Positions 43,517 to 52,043 of a DNA stretch of 64,000 bases are shown in pieces. Source of the stretch: Cucumibacter marinus DSM 18995 (lineage in GTDB: Bacteria > Pseudomonadota > Alphaproteobacteria > Rhizobiales > Devosiaceae); contig NZ_AUCR01000010.1 in NCBI RefSeq assembly GCF_000429865.1, positions 135,166-199,165 on the forward strand, in the 5' to 3' direction. Each line of letters opens with the position of its first letter. Within the stretch, counting starts at the first letter, position 1. Position numbers and translations under genes: made by a program. The notes beneath the pieces are model-generated. The model was not told where the DNA came from. It saw only the letters and a list, made by a program, of their open reading frames with translations, and did not search any database.

Positions 43517-44593
43517 TTACGCATCCGTTGACACCAGCCACAAGTTTTCCTGAAGGTTTTTTTCTTCTTCAGCAGCCTCTGCCACGGGAATCTCGTACGC
43601 GAACAAACTGCGGCTACGTGGACGTTCGTGACCGAGAACCATCAATCGGCGCTGCGCCCAGAGTGGCAACGGCGAAAAGAAATCGAAACGGACACCGGCA
43701 TCTGTAGCGCTGCGCCTGTATTGCTGCGGATGTCCCGCGATGCGGTCAATCGCCATCTGTAAGTGCCACGCGGCATCGCATCCGCGCCAACGAAAGTGCC
43801 TGGGAGGCAAGTCGACGATCCGCTTCAACGTGCCATCGACGAGTTCTGCGAAGCTCCAGAGCGGCGCGCCGAACTCCTGCGGCCGGCGTGCGACAAATGT
43901 ACCGGTCTGCCCACGCGGTGCGCCCCATCGCCCGCGATAGTAGGTCACCTTGGTATCTCGATCGAGGATCTCGAGACCGGATACCGGTCCGCATGTCGGC
44001 TGAGAGGCCAGTTGATTTTCGAAACGTTGGATCAACTGTTCAGGGGTCTGCGCCTTGGGCGATCGGAGCCACACGGACTCAGACAACTGATGCAGTCCGT
44101 GCGCGATCAACTGCTCGATCAGATCCTCGCCAGGCTCGGGTGCGATAAACTGCGTCACGTGGGAGCGGACCACGCGCCGCGCCAGGTGTTCCGGCAACAA
44201 GATGTCCTGATCGGGAGCGATTCCGGTCAAGAAGATGCTTCCGGTACGGCGAACCACAAAAGATGGCGGCGCCGCAAAAACCCAGGTTCCTTTGGCGTCT
44301 GGGTCATCGGTCGCGACATCGGATAGCTCTAGCAAGTCACCGGCGACGATCATGGCCTCGGTAAGATTGTCCAGCCGATCGGCGAGTGCTCCGAAGACCG
44401 GCTGCAAGTATGCAAGGCTTTCCATGAGGGCAGCGCGAAGCGCGGTCCTTGAACATGGACAGTGTATCCCTGCTGCACGTCGCAGGAGGCCCGCCAACAG
44501 AATGTCGTCAAGCCCAGAAGACTCGATCCCGATGCCAAGCGACGTACGGCAGCAGCCCAAAACCTCATCCGGAGTGAGTTCAGTGATCGTCAT
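43517..44593 (-). CDS. Unrecognised Druantia-cluster protein (358 aa)
   Basis: A cytoplasmic protein with no familiar domain. Residues 1-20 (ITELTPDEVLGCCRTSLGIG) and 95-180 are helical; the centre has VFAAPPSFVVRRTGSIFLTGI and the phrase VTYYRGRWGAPRGQTGTFVARRPQ; the C-terminus (FFSPLPLWAQRRLMVLG) is hydrophobic-basic. The ATG at 44593 overlaps the stop of the 953-residue gene (ATGA) and its own stop overlaps or nearly touches the helicase start, so it is translated with both. By position it corresponds to the DruC/DruD slot of Druantia type I, but I cannot show homology. Confidence 0.7.
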   Translation of the reverse strand: MTITELTPDEVLGCCRTSLGIGIESSGLDDILLAGLLRRAAGIHCPCSRTALRAALMESLAYLQPVFGALADRLDNLTEAMIVAGDLLELSDVATDDPDAKGTWVFAAPPSFVVRRTGSIFLTGIAPDQDILLPEHLARRVVRSHVTQFIAPEPGEDLIEQLIAHGLHQLSESVWLRSPKAQTPEQLIQRFENQLASQPTCGPVSGLEILDRDTKVTYYRGRWGAPRGQTGTFVARRPQEFGAPLWSFAELVDGTLKRIVDLPPRHFRWRGCDAAWHLQMAIDRIAGHPQQYRRSATDAGVRFDFFSPLPLWAQRRLMVLGHERPRSRSLFAYEIPVAEAAEEEKNLQENLWLVSTDA

Positions 44594-47451
44594 TCCCACC
44601 TCGGCAGCAACTCTATGGGCCCATTTTCCACGCACGCATGGCTGAGCGCGACGATCCGGGCGCCGCGCAGCAACAGAGGTTTCGCCAGAATGCGTTTGAG
44701 AAGGTCCGGCAGCCTGTCACGGTAGAGGCGCGGCACCTCGTGCGGACGGCTGGCTATCTCGACTGCCAGGGAGCAAAGCGCTTGGTCGGAACAAACGCCA
44801 TAGCGTGCGGCCAAATCGGCATACCAGCCCACAATCGCCTTCCTTCCACCTTCGATGCTCAGGGCATCACGACGCAGCACGGACGGAAAACCTCCCCTGT
44901 GATCAAGCAACGATTGCAGATGATCGAGACCCTTTTCACGATCGCTGCTTCGCATGAAAGCGGCCTCGGCTCGGCCCCAATCTCGACCGGCCAAGGCCCC
45001 ATAAAGGCGAGTGGTCAGGCCAACCACGACCTGGCCCCGCCGTGCGTTGGCAAGGAAGCCCGCAAGCCGCGCTGACCTCCAATAGCGCAATATCCTCATA
45101 TGCTTGATGATGGATTTGGGGCTGTCGGCAATACTGGCGTAGACAGGATGAACACCCAAGCCCTCCAGGCCGCTACCGGACAGCCCGGTGCTGACGATCA
45201 CCAAGTCCCGGAACTTGCCGTGTTGGACGATATACAGCCCGCCTGGCGACTGGACATCGAACCCCGCAAGGGCTTCTCCAGCATCGAGGCGCTCGATCCT
45301 GGTTGGTGTCTCCATGTTGAAAAAGCGGCATTTCGGTTCCGCGTCTTCTTGCCCTGTATCGTCGACAAGCCGAAGCGCAATGGCTTCGCCTTGATGACGC
45401 AAGACCCAGCGGACCGGTAGCGCATCGTGGTCGAACCGGACGACGAACCGCCCAAGTTCCTGCCCCTCGATTGTGAGAAGGCCGGAAGCGGCCTCAAGGT
45501 ATCGCCACTCCGCGTGTTGCTGCTGCAGGAATTCCTGGAACCGCCTTTCCCAAATTTCTGGAAGAATCGGCAGGTCGACTGGTGGGCAGACCTGGGCGCT
45601 GTAGATCTCCTCGCCCTTGGCATCCTCAAGGCTCACATGCGGGGTAACCTGACGACCTTCGGGACCGAAAACCGTTAGGTCCAACTGATTCTCCCAAAAC
45701 ACGTCCAGCGTGGCGTCATGCGGATTGCTATTGACCACAAGGCCTACATGCGAGGTCGCTCCGGGTATCCATGGCTCAGGCTCACGTATTCTGAGTTCCA
45801 GGAAACCTTCATTTGAGGGCGGTGCTGTGGTTTCATCCAGAGCCGCACTTCGGTGCGCTTTGACGTTGAGGCGATATGTCCCGGCCGCCAATTGCGGTAG
45901 TTGAATGAAGGTTGGCTGTCCCGGCTTTCCGGCCGGAAAGGTAGCGGTCGCGACATCACCGAGCGTGACCCGGTAGGAGTCCACGGGATGATCGGGAACG
46001 ATCCCGAAACACGGTTTTTCGGTCGTCAGCCATTCGCTTCGCCCTTCTCCATCCCAGTTCCGGCCGGGCAAACCGGCAGGCCAGACACGGATGGTTCTGG
46101 CAAGTTCGAGATTTCGTATCCGCAGCCATTGAATATATGCGGCGGTCACATCGGAAGGCACCGAAACTCGGATGGCGCGGATATCGCTGCATTCGATGGC
46201 GCAGCCTGTCATGCCTTCTTGCAGGTCTTCGAATTCATCGGGTGACGCCAAGATGTAATCATTACCGGGACGCATCAGGCGGCTGGCAATCTCGCGGGCG
46301 ATGCCGTCGGCGCCAATGCGGAAGAGCCAGATCGGACCCGGGCTAATCCGGCATTCGCTCTCAAGAAGATGATCGACGATTCCGTTGGAGGACTCAAAAC
46401 TGACCAGCGGTCTGGATGGGTCAGGCCATGCTTTGAGAACCGCACGGCGGTTACCGGACAGGACCCAGCCGGCCGGCCGTCTGACATCATCGCCATTTAA
46501 CTTCGAACGGGTTCGCCGAAGAAACTGCTGGATCTCCGGGTTGAGAGCGGCAATTGGCTTGAAATTGGGAACGTCGATCACGAGCGTCCAACGCCCGTCG
46601 CCGGCATATCGCAAGCGCAGATCGGGCCGAACATCGGGCCTGGCTTCCCGCAGCCTTCGCTCGACGGAATCCAGGCCGTCTCCGAAAGATCGAGGCGCCG
46701 CACCCCGACCGATGCCCTTGAAGCGGTCAGCCACAACGCGACTTGCCTCTCTGAGCCAACCGCGGGCGTGACGCATCTGCTCAAGATCGGCGACGATCCG
46801 ATCGAGCGTAGCGGGCAGAAGCGGCTCTTCACCTTCACGTGGATCTTGGTGGAGAAGCGCAAGGACGATACGGCCGACCAGTTCCTCTTGCTGAAGAAAC
46901 TGCTCGAAACGTGTCGACGCGTAATAGACATTACTCGCGATCAAACGGCCAATTACCGCAGGCTCGATCGTCGTCAGCCGCGCGAGCGTGAAGCGCAAGT
47001 CATATAATGTCCGGGCAAATTGCTGCTGCAAATAGCGGGGCAAAACGGCATGGGTAATCGGCCAGGCGATTATGCTGAAATGCGACGCCCACGGTCCGGA
47101 AGGAACTACGCCATTGTAGGTTGAATGGAATTTCGAGAACCAAGCCGTAACCCGGTACCGGTCTCGGGAATCCCAGCCGGGTGTGACATCTTCGAAAGAC
47201 TGCCAATATTCACCGCCTTCATAGGTGTATCCTCTCTCTGCTGCGTAGATTGTCCAGAGCAACCAGTGTGGCGCTAGTCTCAGTCCGGTGTTCAGGCGCG
47301 CCCGTAGCTGTTCGGCAATTTCCTCCAGTTCACCATCATCAAGACCGTGCTCCAGAGCAAAAAGAGGAAAGCCGGACGCCGCGCGACGCTCTGCAAGCGC
47401 CGCAAAATGCCGCTCCATTCGCTCCTGCCATTGGTCCAAAGGCACAGCCAT
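44590..47451 (-). CDS. Unrecognised large Druantia-cluster protein (953 aa)
   Basis: A cytoplasmic protein. The N-terminal 270 residues are a conserved-looking helical block (PHWLLWTIYAAERGYTYEG, EYWQSFEDVTPGW, GPWASHFSIIAWPITHAVLP, STRFEQFLQQEELVGRIV) that I associate with large unnamed proteins in genomic islands. The middle (about 430-600) is beta-rich, including an Ig-like stretch. The C-terminus is helical again. No catalytic motif is evident. Located six bases after druA and overlapping the next gene by four, it takes the DruB position; a structural or DNA-clamping role would fit, but this is inference. The ATG at 47451 is preferred to a TTG at 47457. Confidence 0.7.
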   Translation of the reverse strand: MAVPLDQWQERMERHFAALAERRAASGFPLFALEHGLDDGELEEIAEQLRARLNTGLRLAPHWLLWTIYAAERGYTYEGGEYWQSFEDVTPGWDSRDRYRVTAWFSKFHSTYNGVVPSGPWASHFSIIAWPITHAVLPRYLQQQFARTLYDLRFTLARLTTIEPAVIGRLIASNVYYASTRFEQFLQQEELVGRIVLALLHQDPREGEEPLLPATLDRIVADLEQMRHARGWLREASRVVADRFKGIGRGAAPRSFGDGLDSVERRLREARPDVRPDLRLRYAGDGRWTLVIDVPNFKPIAALNPEIQQFLRRTRSKLNGDDVRRPAGWVLSGNRRAVLKAWPDPSRPLVSFESSNGIVDHLLESECRISPGPIWLFRIGADGIAREIASRLMRPGNDYILASPDEFEDLQEGMTGCAIECSDIRAIRVSVPSDVTAAYIQWLRIRNLELARTIRVWPAGLPGRNWDGEGRSEWLTTEKPCFGIVPDHPVDSYRVTLGDVATATFPAGKPGQPTFIQLPQLAAGTYRLNVKAHRSAALDETTAPPSNEGFLELRIREPEPWIPGATSHVGLVVNSNPHDATLDVFWENQLDLTVFGPEGRQVTPHVSLEDAKGEEIYSAQVCPPVDLPILPEIWERRFQEFLQQQHAEWRYLEAASGLLTIEGQELGRFVVRFDHDALPVRWVLRHQGEAIALRLVDDTGQEDAEPKCRFFNMETPTRIERLDAGEALAGFDVQSPGGLYIVQHGKFRDLVIVSTGLSGSGLEGLGVHPVYASIADSPKSIIKHMRILRYWRSARLAGFLANARRGQVVVGLTTRLYGALAGRDWGRAEAAFMRSSDREKGLDHLQSLLDHRGGFPSVLRRDALSIEGGRKAIVGWYADLAARYGVCSDQALCSLAVEIASRPHEVPRLYRDRLPDLLKRILAKPLLLRGARIVALSHACVENGPIELLPRWE

Positions 47452-47457
47452 GGCCAA

Positions 47458-48690
47458 CTATGACCCTGAGGCCATGTCCTTGAGCAGATCTGAGCACTTT
47501 AACTGGTTGCGCAGCATACGGGTCTGATTTCCGAAGAGATCGATGAGGTCACTCGAATCCCAGTCCTTGAACTCAGGCCTGCGCTTGGCGCGAGGCACCA
47601 TCCACCGCTCGAGCGCCAGTTCAGATATTTCTTTGGCCGAAAGGAGTTCTCCGACGTCAGGCGTCCCCTTGCCGGTGTGCAATATCTTGGCTGCGTTCTT
47701 GGCGAGTTCACAAATGAAGACCTCGCGCTGAATTCCGTGTCGCAACATGTCCTCTTTGAAACCGAGCGCCGAAAGTGCTGCCCTTGTCGTTCGCAAACGC
47801 CAGTTTGGTCCTTGGCCAAAACGGTGCTGGTCTGCATAGGTATGGTCGATATCGCGTAGATAATCGCGCAAATCCGCAAATAACCGATCCGGTATGTGAA
47901 AATGTCCCCATCCACCCGTATAGCCGATAGATTTCAGATACTGTTGACCCCCGAGCTTGAGGCGATTGTAGACCGACGATCGCCCCATTGAAGACGATGT
48001 GGTAACAGCGAGCAGACGCGCTTTTTTCTCCTCTTTCGAGATTATTCCGGTGGAACCGCCATAGGTGCGCGCAAAATCGTCATATAAATCGCGGCTTCGA
48101 AGCAGGCAGGCTACAAGTTTCCCGCCCAGCAATTCGTTGTAGGGGGGGATGGCTCCAAGAACGTAGGCATCCATCACGTTGACGAGGCGGGCACTTCTGT
48201 CATGGGTATCCCAACCAATGAGTTTGTCCCTCACCGCGAGGTTGAAGACCGGATCTCCGATGGCAATGAGGCCCATGAGCTTGCCATTGTTTTCATCCCA
48301 GACGAGATACCGCAGCCGCCTGCCGAAGCCATTTGAAACTGGAACCGACCATGTCAGCGATGCGAGGCGAAACAGATCACCTTGCGGAGTCCCCGCTGAT
48401 ACACGTTCGAGTACCGGCGAAATTCTATCGGGATCAATTTCCTTGCCAGAAGCAAAATGCCTCAACAGCTTCTCGGCCTTGGCTGCAATGAAGTCGCGGT
48501 TTAGATGGAGCCGCTCTTGCCGCTGCGCGCGGTGTAGCGTGCGAACAATGTCCTTTCCGGACCCTTGAATGCGAAGCGCACCTTCTTCAGACTTCTCGAA
48601 ACCTAGTGCATGCAGATGTCGGCGCAGTTTTCGTTTAATGTGGGCTTCACGAGAAGCAATGCTAACGACATTTCCTTTGCTTATTGACAT
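47458..48690 (-). CDS. druA: DruA-like protein, DUF4338 domain
   Basis: A 410-residue protein with an N-terminal basic helical part and the DUF4338 core: FGRRLRYLVWDENNGKLMGLIAIGDPVFNLAVRDKLIGW followed by MDAYVLGAIPPYNELLGGKLVACLL and YGGSTGIISKEEKKARLLAVTTSSSMGRSSVYNRL. DUF4338 is the marker of DruA in Druantia type I and also occurs near transposon-type recombinases. Here it leads a same-strand operon ending in a DruE-like helicase, which supports the defence reading. The GNAT-like middle suggests binding rather than a known reaction. Confidence 0.85.
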   Translation of the reverse strand: MSISKGNVVSIASREAHIKRKLRRHLHALGFEKSEEGALRIQGSGKDIVRTLHRAQRQERLHLNRDFIAAKAEKLLRHFASGKEIDPDRISPVLERVSAGTPQGDLFRLASLTWSVPVSNGFGRRLRYLVWDENNGKLMGLIAIGDPVFNLAVRDKLIGWDTHDRSARLVNVMDAYVLGAIPPYNELLGGKLVACLLRSRDLYDDFARTYGGSTGIISKEEKKARLLAVTTSSSMGRSSVYNRLKLGGQQYLKSIGYTGGWGHFHIPDRLFADLRDYLRDIDHTYADQHRFGQGPNWRLRTTRAALSALGFKEDMLRHGIQREVFICELAKNAAKILHTGKGTPDVGELLSAKEISELALERWMVPRAKRRPEFKDWDSSDLIDLFGNQTRMLRNQLKCSDLLKDMASGS

Positions 48691-48748
48691 TCTCAGTTGT
48701 GCCCCCCGAAATTTGCAATGTCTTTTGTCGCGTACATATTACGACGTT

Positions 48749-49618
48749 TCAAGAAATCAGTTTTCTAGCCCGCGAAGCATGCGGCAAGAGGAAGATGGCA
48801 AGGTCTTCAACGACCGCCGATAAATCTACTGCATTGAAGTCTACATCCTCAACGAAAGCTCGCCACTGCTTTTGCTTCTGTGCATCGGTCGCAAATTCCA
48901 GCGTAAGGGCATCCGGCAACTCAGTCGGGATCACCGTTTCGCGTCGCGCAAAGGTCGCTGCAATCGCGCGGGCGAGCCTATCATCATTAAAGGTGAACGA
49001 CCGGCTGAGAAGCCAGATGTCGTAGAAGTCCTTCATCCGGCTGTTGGCCCGGCCCAGCGCCACCATCGCCTGGAATTTCTCGGCGATGACCGTCTCCCGC
49101 GCATAGGCGCGCAGTCTCGGCGCGGGGAGATCGAGCATGACCGGGTAGTCGACGACTTCCGCCCCAGGTTCCAGCGCATCGCCAAAGCCGATGTCGATCG
49201 TGAGGTTGATCCGGGCGCCGCCGACCGAAGCGATCGCACGCAGCCGGAGACCCCCATAGTCGAGCTCCTCGCGAATGCGATCGACACGCAGCGTGTCCGG
49301 ATCGAACACGACGCCGTCTTCGGCGTCCTGAGCGAGGATGTCCCGGAATGTCGCCAGCATCGCGGCTTCGCTCGGGTCGCCGAAACCCAGCAGATCGAGA
49401 TCGCGCGTCCCGCGGTGCGGATCGTCGAACCAGCTCATCATCAGCATGGCCCCTTTCAGCACGAAGCGCTCGGCATGGGGTGACTGGCTGAGCCGGAACA
49501 GGAGGCGCTCCAGCGCGAAGCGCGTGAGCACCAGATCGAAGCTCTGTCCGCTCGCCTTGGAGAGGTTGAGGAGCCGGGCGCGCACCGAGGCGCCGATATT
49601 CCTGATCTCCTTAGCCAT
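48749..49618 (-). CDS. AbiEii/AbiGii family nucleotidyltransferase toxin
   Basis: A 289-residue type IV toxin of the nucleotidyltransferase fold. The family motif FVLKGAMLMMSWF followed by RGTRDLDLLGFG gives the metal-binding Asp pair, and downstream segments LRVDRIREELDYGGLRLRAIA and ARETVIAEKFQAMVALG with MKDFYDIWLL are typical. Relatives block growth by transferring nucleotides to GTP-binding or tRNA targets when phage infection disturbs the antitoxin. It overlaps the antitoxin gene by eight bases. It lies directly downstream of its antitoxin, beside the Druantia-like operon. Confidence 0.9.
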   Translation of the reverse strand: MAKEIRNIGASVRARLLNLSKASGQSFDLVLTRFALERLLFRLSQSPHAERFVLKGAMLMMSWFDDPHRGTRDLDLLGFGDPSEAAMLATFRDILAQDAEDGVVFDPDTLRVDRIREELDYGGLRLRAIASVGGARINLTIDIGFGDALEPGAEVVDYPVMLDLPAPRLRAYARETVIAEKFQAMVALGRANSRMKDFYDIWLLSRSFTFNDDRLARAIAATFARRETVIPTELPDALTLEFATDAQKQKQWRAFVEDVDFNAVDLSAVVEDLAIFLLPHASRARKLIS

Positions 49619-50228
49619 TGGCGGTCAGCGCCTCCAGATAGGGGCGGATCACCGTGCCGACCCCGCCTGTATCCGCCGCCCTCGCGATCTCTGCCGGCGT
49701 GGCCTTTCGTTGGCGCAGAGCCTCTTGCAGACCTTCGAGCGCGACGGCGAGACCGATCTTGCCGCGATGGCGGAAGCAGTCCGCGACGGTCTTTGCCACG
49801 CTGAACACCTTTACCGACACGCCTTCGATCACATGGGTTTCGACGCTGTCGGCAAGCAGGTCGTCCGAGAATCGCAGCACGCGGATCGGCATGTCGCTCG
49901 GCTTCGGCGTCCAGTCGTTCCGGCCGATCGCCATCCACACCTTCTTGGGGAGCTGATCCGTGATTCCATGAAAGGCGAGCGCCGAAACGAGGCAGATCAC
50001 GCCCTTGGGGAAACGCTTGGCCGCCTCGGCAAGGCTGTGGTTTGCGTCGAGTTCTGCGTCGGCAAGCTGATAGAGCCCGCGCGCCAGTCGGATGACCTCG
50101 CCATCCTTCTCCATGCGGCTGACGGTTGCGGCGGTCACGCCGGTATCCCTCAGTTCCGCAAGGCGCAGAATCCCACGGGCCGCGAGGAGATCGCGGGCTA
50201 TCTCGCGCTGGGACCGGGTCCGGGGCAT
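49611..50228 (-). CDS. AbiEi family type IV antitoxin
   Basis: A 205-residue protein with an N-terminal winged helix (SQREIARDLLAARGILRLAELRDTGVTAATVSRMEKDGEVIRLARGLYQL) and the C-terminal antitoxin domain (VICLVSALAFHGIT, SVKVFSVAKTVADCFRHRGKIGLAVALEGL). Such antitoxins repress their own promoter by binding inverted repeats and neutralise the toxin indirectly. The ATG at 50228 is preferred to one at 50258 because the latter sits in the inverted repeat at 50231-50275. Confidence 0.9.
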   Translation of the reverse strand: MPRTRSQREIARDLLAARGILRLAELRDTGVTAATVSRMEKDGEVIRLARGLYQLADAELDANHSLAEAAKRFPKGVICLVSALAFHGITDQLPKKVWMAIGRNDWTPKPSDMPIRVLRFSDDLLADSVETHVIEGVSVKVFSVAKTVADCFRHRGKIGLAVALEGLQEALRQRKATPAEIARAADTGGVGTVIRPYLEALTANG

Positions 50229-50230
50229 AG

Positions 50231-50275
50231 ATACATACTCTCGCACTTCAATATCCATAGTGTGAGGATTTGTAT
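50231..50275. promoter_or_regulatory. Inverted-repeat operator of the AbiE operon
   Basis: Two 17-bp arms, 50231-50247 (ATACATACTCTCGCACT) and 50259-50275 (AGTGTGAGGATTTGTAT), match at 13 of 17 positions as an inverted repeat around 11 bp. It lies immediately before the AbiEi start, where these antitoxins bind their own promoter. Confidence 0.65.
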
Positions 50276-50484
50276 CATATGGAGCAGTAAAGGAAAAGAC
50301 CAACGAGGTTGTTGGATCGGCTGATTGGAAGCCACCGTGCCGCTGATTGGAAGCGTATGAACCGCGACGTGGAAAGCCCGGGAGGGGAAAGCCTTCCCCT
50401 GCGGCCGAGCCTGTCGTCTCGACCGACCCCTTCTGCGGGGACACCCCGCAACGCCCCGAGAGTGAGAGTGCGGACCGGTTTGCC

Positions 50485-50532
50485 GTGACGGGTTGAAAGC
50501 CGAGGGAGAGGCCCTTGGCGCCCGTCGCGGAG
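50485..50532 (+). promoter_or_regulatory. Structured leader, copy 1 (before ardC)
   Basis: A 48-nt element ending in the ribosome site GCGGAG, seven bases before the ardC ATG. Predicted fold: outer stem GACGGG/CCCGTC, internal loop, inner 7-bp stem CCGAGGG/CCCTTGG (one G-T pair) and loop AGAGG. A second copy precedes parB at 51987-52034; the three differences inside the inner stem all keep pairing. The rest of the gap from 50276 to 50484 shows no gene. Confidence 0.7.
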
Positions 50533-50539
50533 AACCGCG

Positions 50540-51505
50540 ATGTCCAGAATGAACCGCAGGTCCGGCATCAGGCGCGACCGGACCAGTCTCTATTCCGAGA
50601 TCACCGACAAGATCATCACCGAGTTGGACGCGGGCCGCGTGCCCTGGGTCCAGCCATGGGGCACGGCGGCGGCGAAAGCGCCGCTCGGCCTTCCGAAGAA
50701 CGCCTCGACCGGCCGAACCTATTCCGGGATCAACGTGCTTCTCCTGTGGGGCGCGGTGATCGAACGTGGCTTTACTGGCCAGAGCTGGCTCACCTTCCGC
50801 CAGGCTCTGTCGCTCGGCGGCAATGTCATGAAGGGCGAGCGCGGCACCACCGTGGTCTATGCCGACCGCTTCGTGCCGGAGGACGAGAAGCGGCGCGCGC
50901 GCGAGACCGGCGACGAAGCCCAGGCGATCCCGTTCCTGAAGCGCTTCACCGTCTTCAACACCGATCAGTGCGAAAACCTGCCCGAGGATGTGGCGACCGC
51001 AGCGCCGCCGGTCCCGACGGGGCTGATCGAACCGCGCGTCGAGGCGCTGATCGAAGCCACCGGCGTCGACTTCCGCATCGGCGGCAACCGGGCTTTCTAT
51101 GTCCCGGCGCATGACTATGTGCAGGTGCCGCCGCCGCAGGCCTATTTCGAACCGATCAACTGGCATCGCACGGCGCTGCACGAGCTCGGTCACGCCAGCG
51201 GCGCGCCCCACCGGCTCAACCGTGATCTCTCCGGATCGTTCGGATCGAAGAAATACGCCTTCGAGGAACTCGTCGCCGAGATCAACGCCGCCTTCTGCTG
51301 CGCCTCGCTCGGCATCGAGCCTACGGTCCGGCATGCCGACTACATCGGGTCCTGGCTGGAGATGCTGCGCGAGGACAATCGCGCCATCGTCCGCGCCGCC
51401 AGCCAGGCAAGCAAGGCCGCCGACTGGCTTCTGGCCTTCCTGCCTGAAGACGAGCAGCGGCGGCGCGATGAGGAAGATCTCTCTTTCGATAGGAGGGTGG
51501 CATGA
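50540..51505 (+). CDS. ArdC-type antirestriction protein with zincin domain
   Basis: A 321-residue protein. The N-terminal half is the ArdC ssDNA-binding domain (DKIITELDAGRVPWVQPWG, GRTYSGINVLLLWG, GNVMKGERGTTVVY). The C-terminal half is a zincin-like metallopeptidase with HELGH at 214-218 and the third ligand in FEELVAEINAAF. ArdC protects incoming single-stranded conjugative DNA from restriction. It is the first gene of the ICE-type backbone and overlaps the next gene by four bases (ATGA). A structured leader lies just upstream. Confidence 0.93.
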   Translation: MSRMNRRSGIRRDRTSLYSEITDKIITELDAGRVPWVQPWGTAAAKAPLGLPKNASTGRTYSGINVLLLWGAVIERGFTGQSWLTFRQALSLGGNVMKGERGTTVVYADRFVPEDEKRRARETGDEAQAIPFLKRFTVFNTDQCENLPEDVATAAPPVPTGLIEPRVEALIEATGVDFRIGGNRAFYVPAHDYVQVPPPQAYFEPINWHRTALHELGHASGAPHRLNRDLSGSFGSKKYAFEELVAEINAAFCCASLGIEPTVRHADYIGSWLEMLREDNRAIVRAASQASKAADWLLAFLPEDEQRRRDEEDLSFDRRVA

Positions 51506-51873
51506 TCCTGCTGACCGACGACCAGCGCGATCTCCTGCTCGCCAATGGTCGGCAGCGCGATGTCGACCACCTGCCGGTGGTCAAGTTCTTCAACCCGCTG
51601 GGCGAAGGCGTCTGGCTCGCGACCGAGCTCGACGCGGACGGCGATACACTCTTCGGCCTCGCCGATACCGGCTATCCCGAGCTGGGCTGTTTCTCGCTCG
51701 AGGAACTGACCTCGATCCGTCTGCCGTTCGGCATGCGGATCGAGCGCGACATCCTCTTCACCGGCGATTTCCCGATCTCGGTCTGGATCGAAGCGGCCCG
51801 CGACGCCGGGAGCATCCGCGCAGCCGAACGCATCCTCTATCGCGCGGCGCAGCCTTCTCGTGATGGCGGATGA
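51502..51873 (+). CDS. DUF2958 domain-containing protein
   Basis: A 123-residue cytoplasmic protein with the DUF2958 pattern (HLPVVKFFNPLGEGVWLATELD, LFGLADTGYPELGCFSLEELTSIR, GMRIERDILFTG). The family is confined mostly to conjugative elements and plasmids of Proteobacteria and is of unknown function; it often follows ArdC-like genes, as here, with translational coupling through ATGA. Confidence 0.9.
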   Translation: MILLTDDQRDLLLANGRQRDVDHLPVVKFFNPLGEGVWLATELDADGDTLFGLADTGYPELGCFSLEELTSIRLPFGMRIERDILFTGDFPISVWIEAARDAGSIRAAERILYRAAQPSRDGG

Positions 51874-51986
51874 CGCCCTTTCTTCCTGAAATCCGCAAAG
51901 CCGGAGATGCGCGTGTCCGCGTCTCCGGCTCTGCGCGTCCCCGGATCGCCGGCAGGCGGCGCCGTAAGAGGGCGGTGCTTCGCTTC

Positions 51987-52034
51987 GTGACGGGTTGGAG
52001 GTCGAGAGAGAGGCTCTCGGCGCCCGTCGCGGAG
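51987..52034 (+). promoter_or_regulatory. Structured leader, copy 2 (before parB)
   Basis: A 48-nt element aligning end to end with copy 1 at 50485-50532, with six differences. The inner stem reads TCGAGAG/CTCTCGG around AGAGG. Changes at element positions 21 and 29 exchange a G-C pair for A-T; those at 16 and 32 exchange pairs and wobbles. The ribosome site GCGGAG closes the element, and the parB ATG is nine bases later. Confidence 0.7.
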
Positions 52035-52043
52035 TAAATCCCC

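Noticed and set aside
47458-48690. Transposase or integrase for the DUF4338 gene
   Set aside because: DUF4338 can occur near transposons, but here no terminal inverted repeats or transposase catalytic triad is seen, and the gene heads a defence-like operon.
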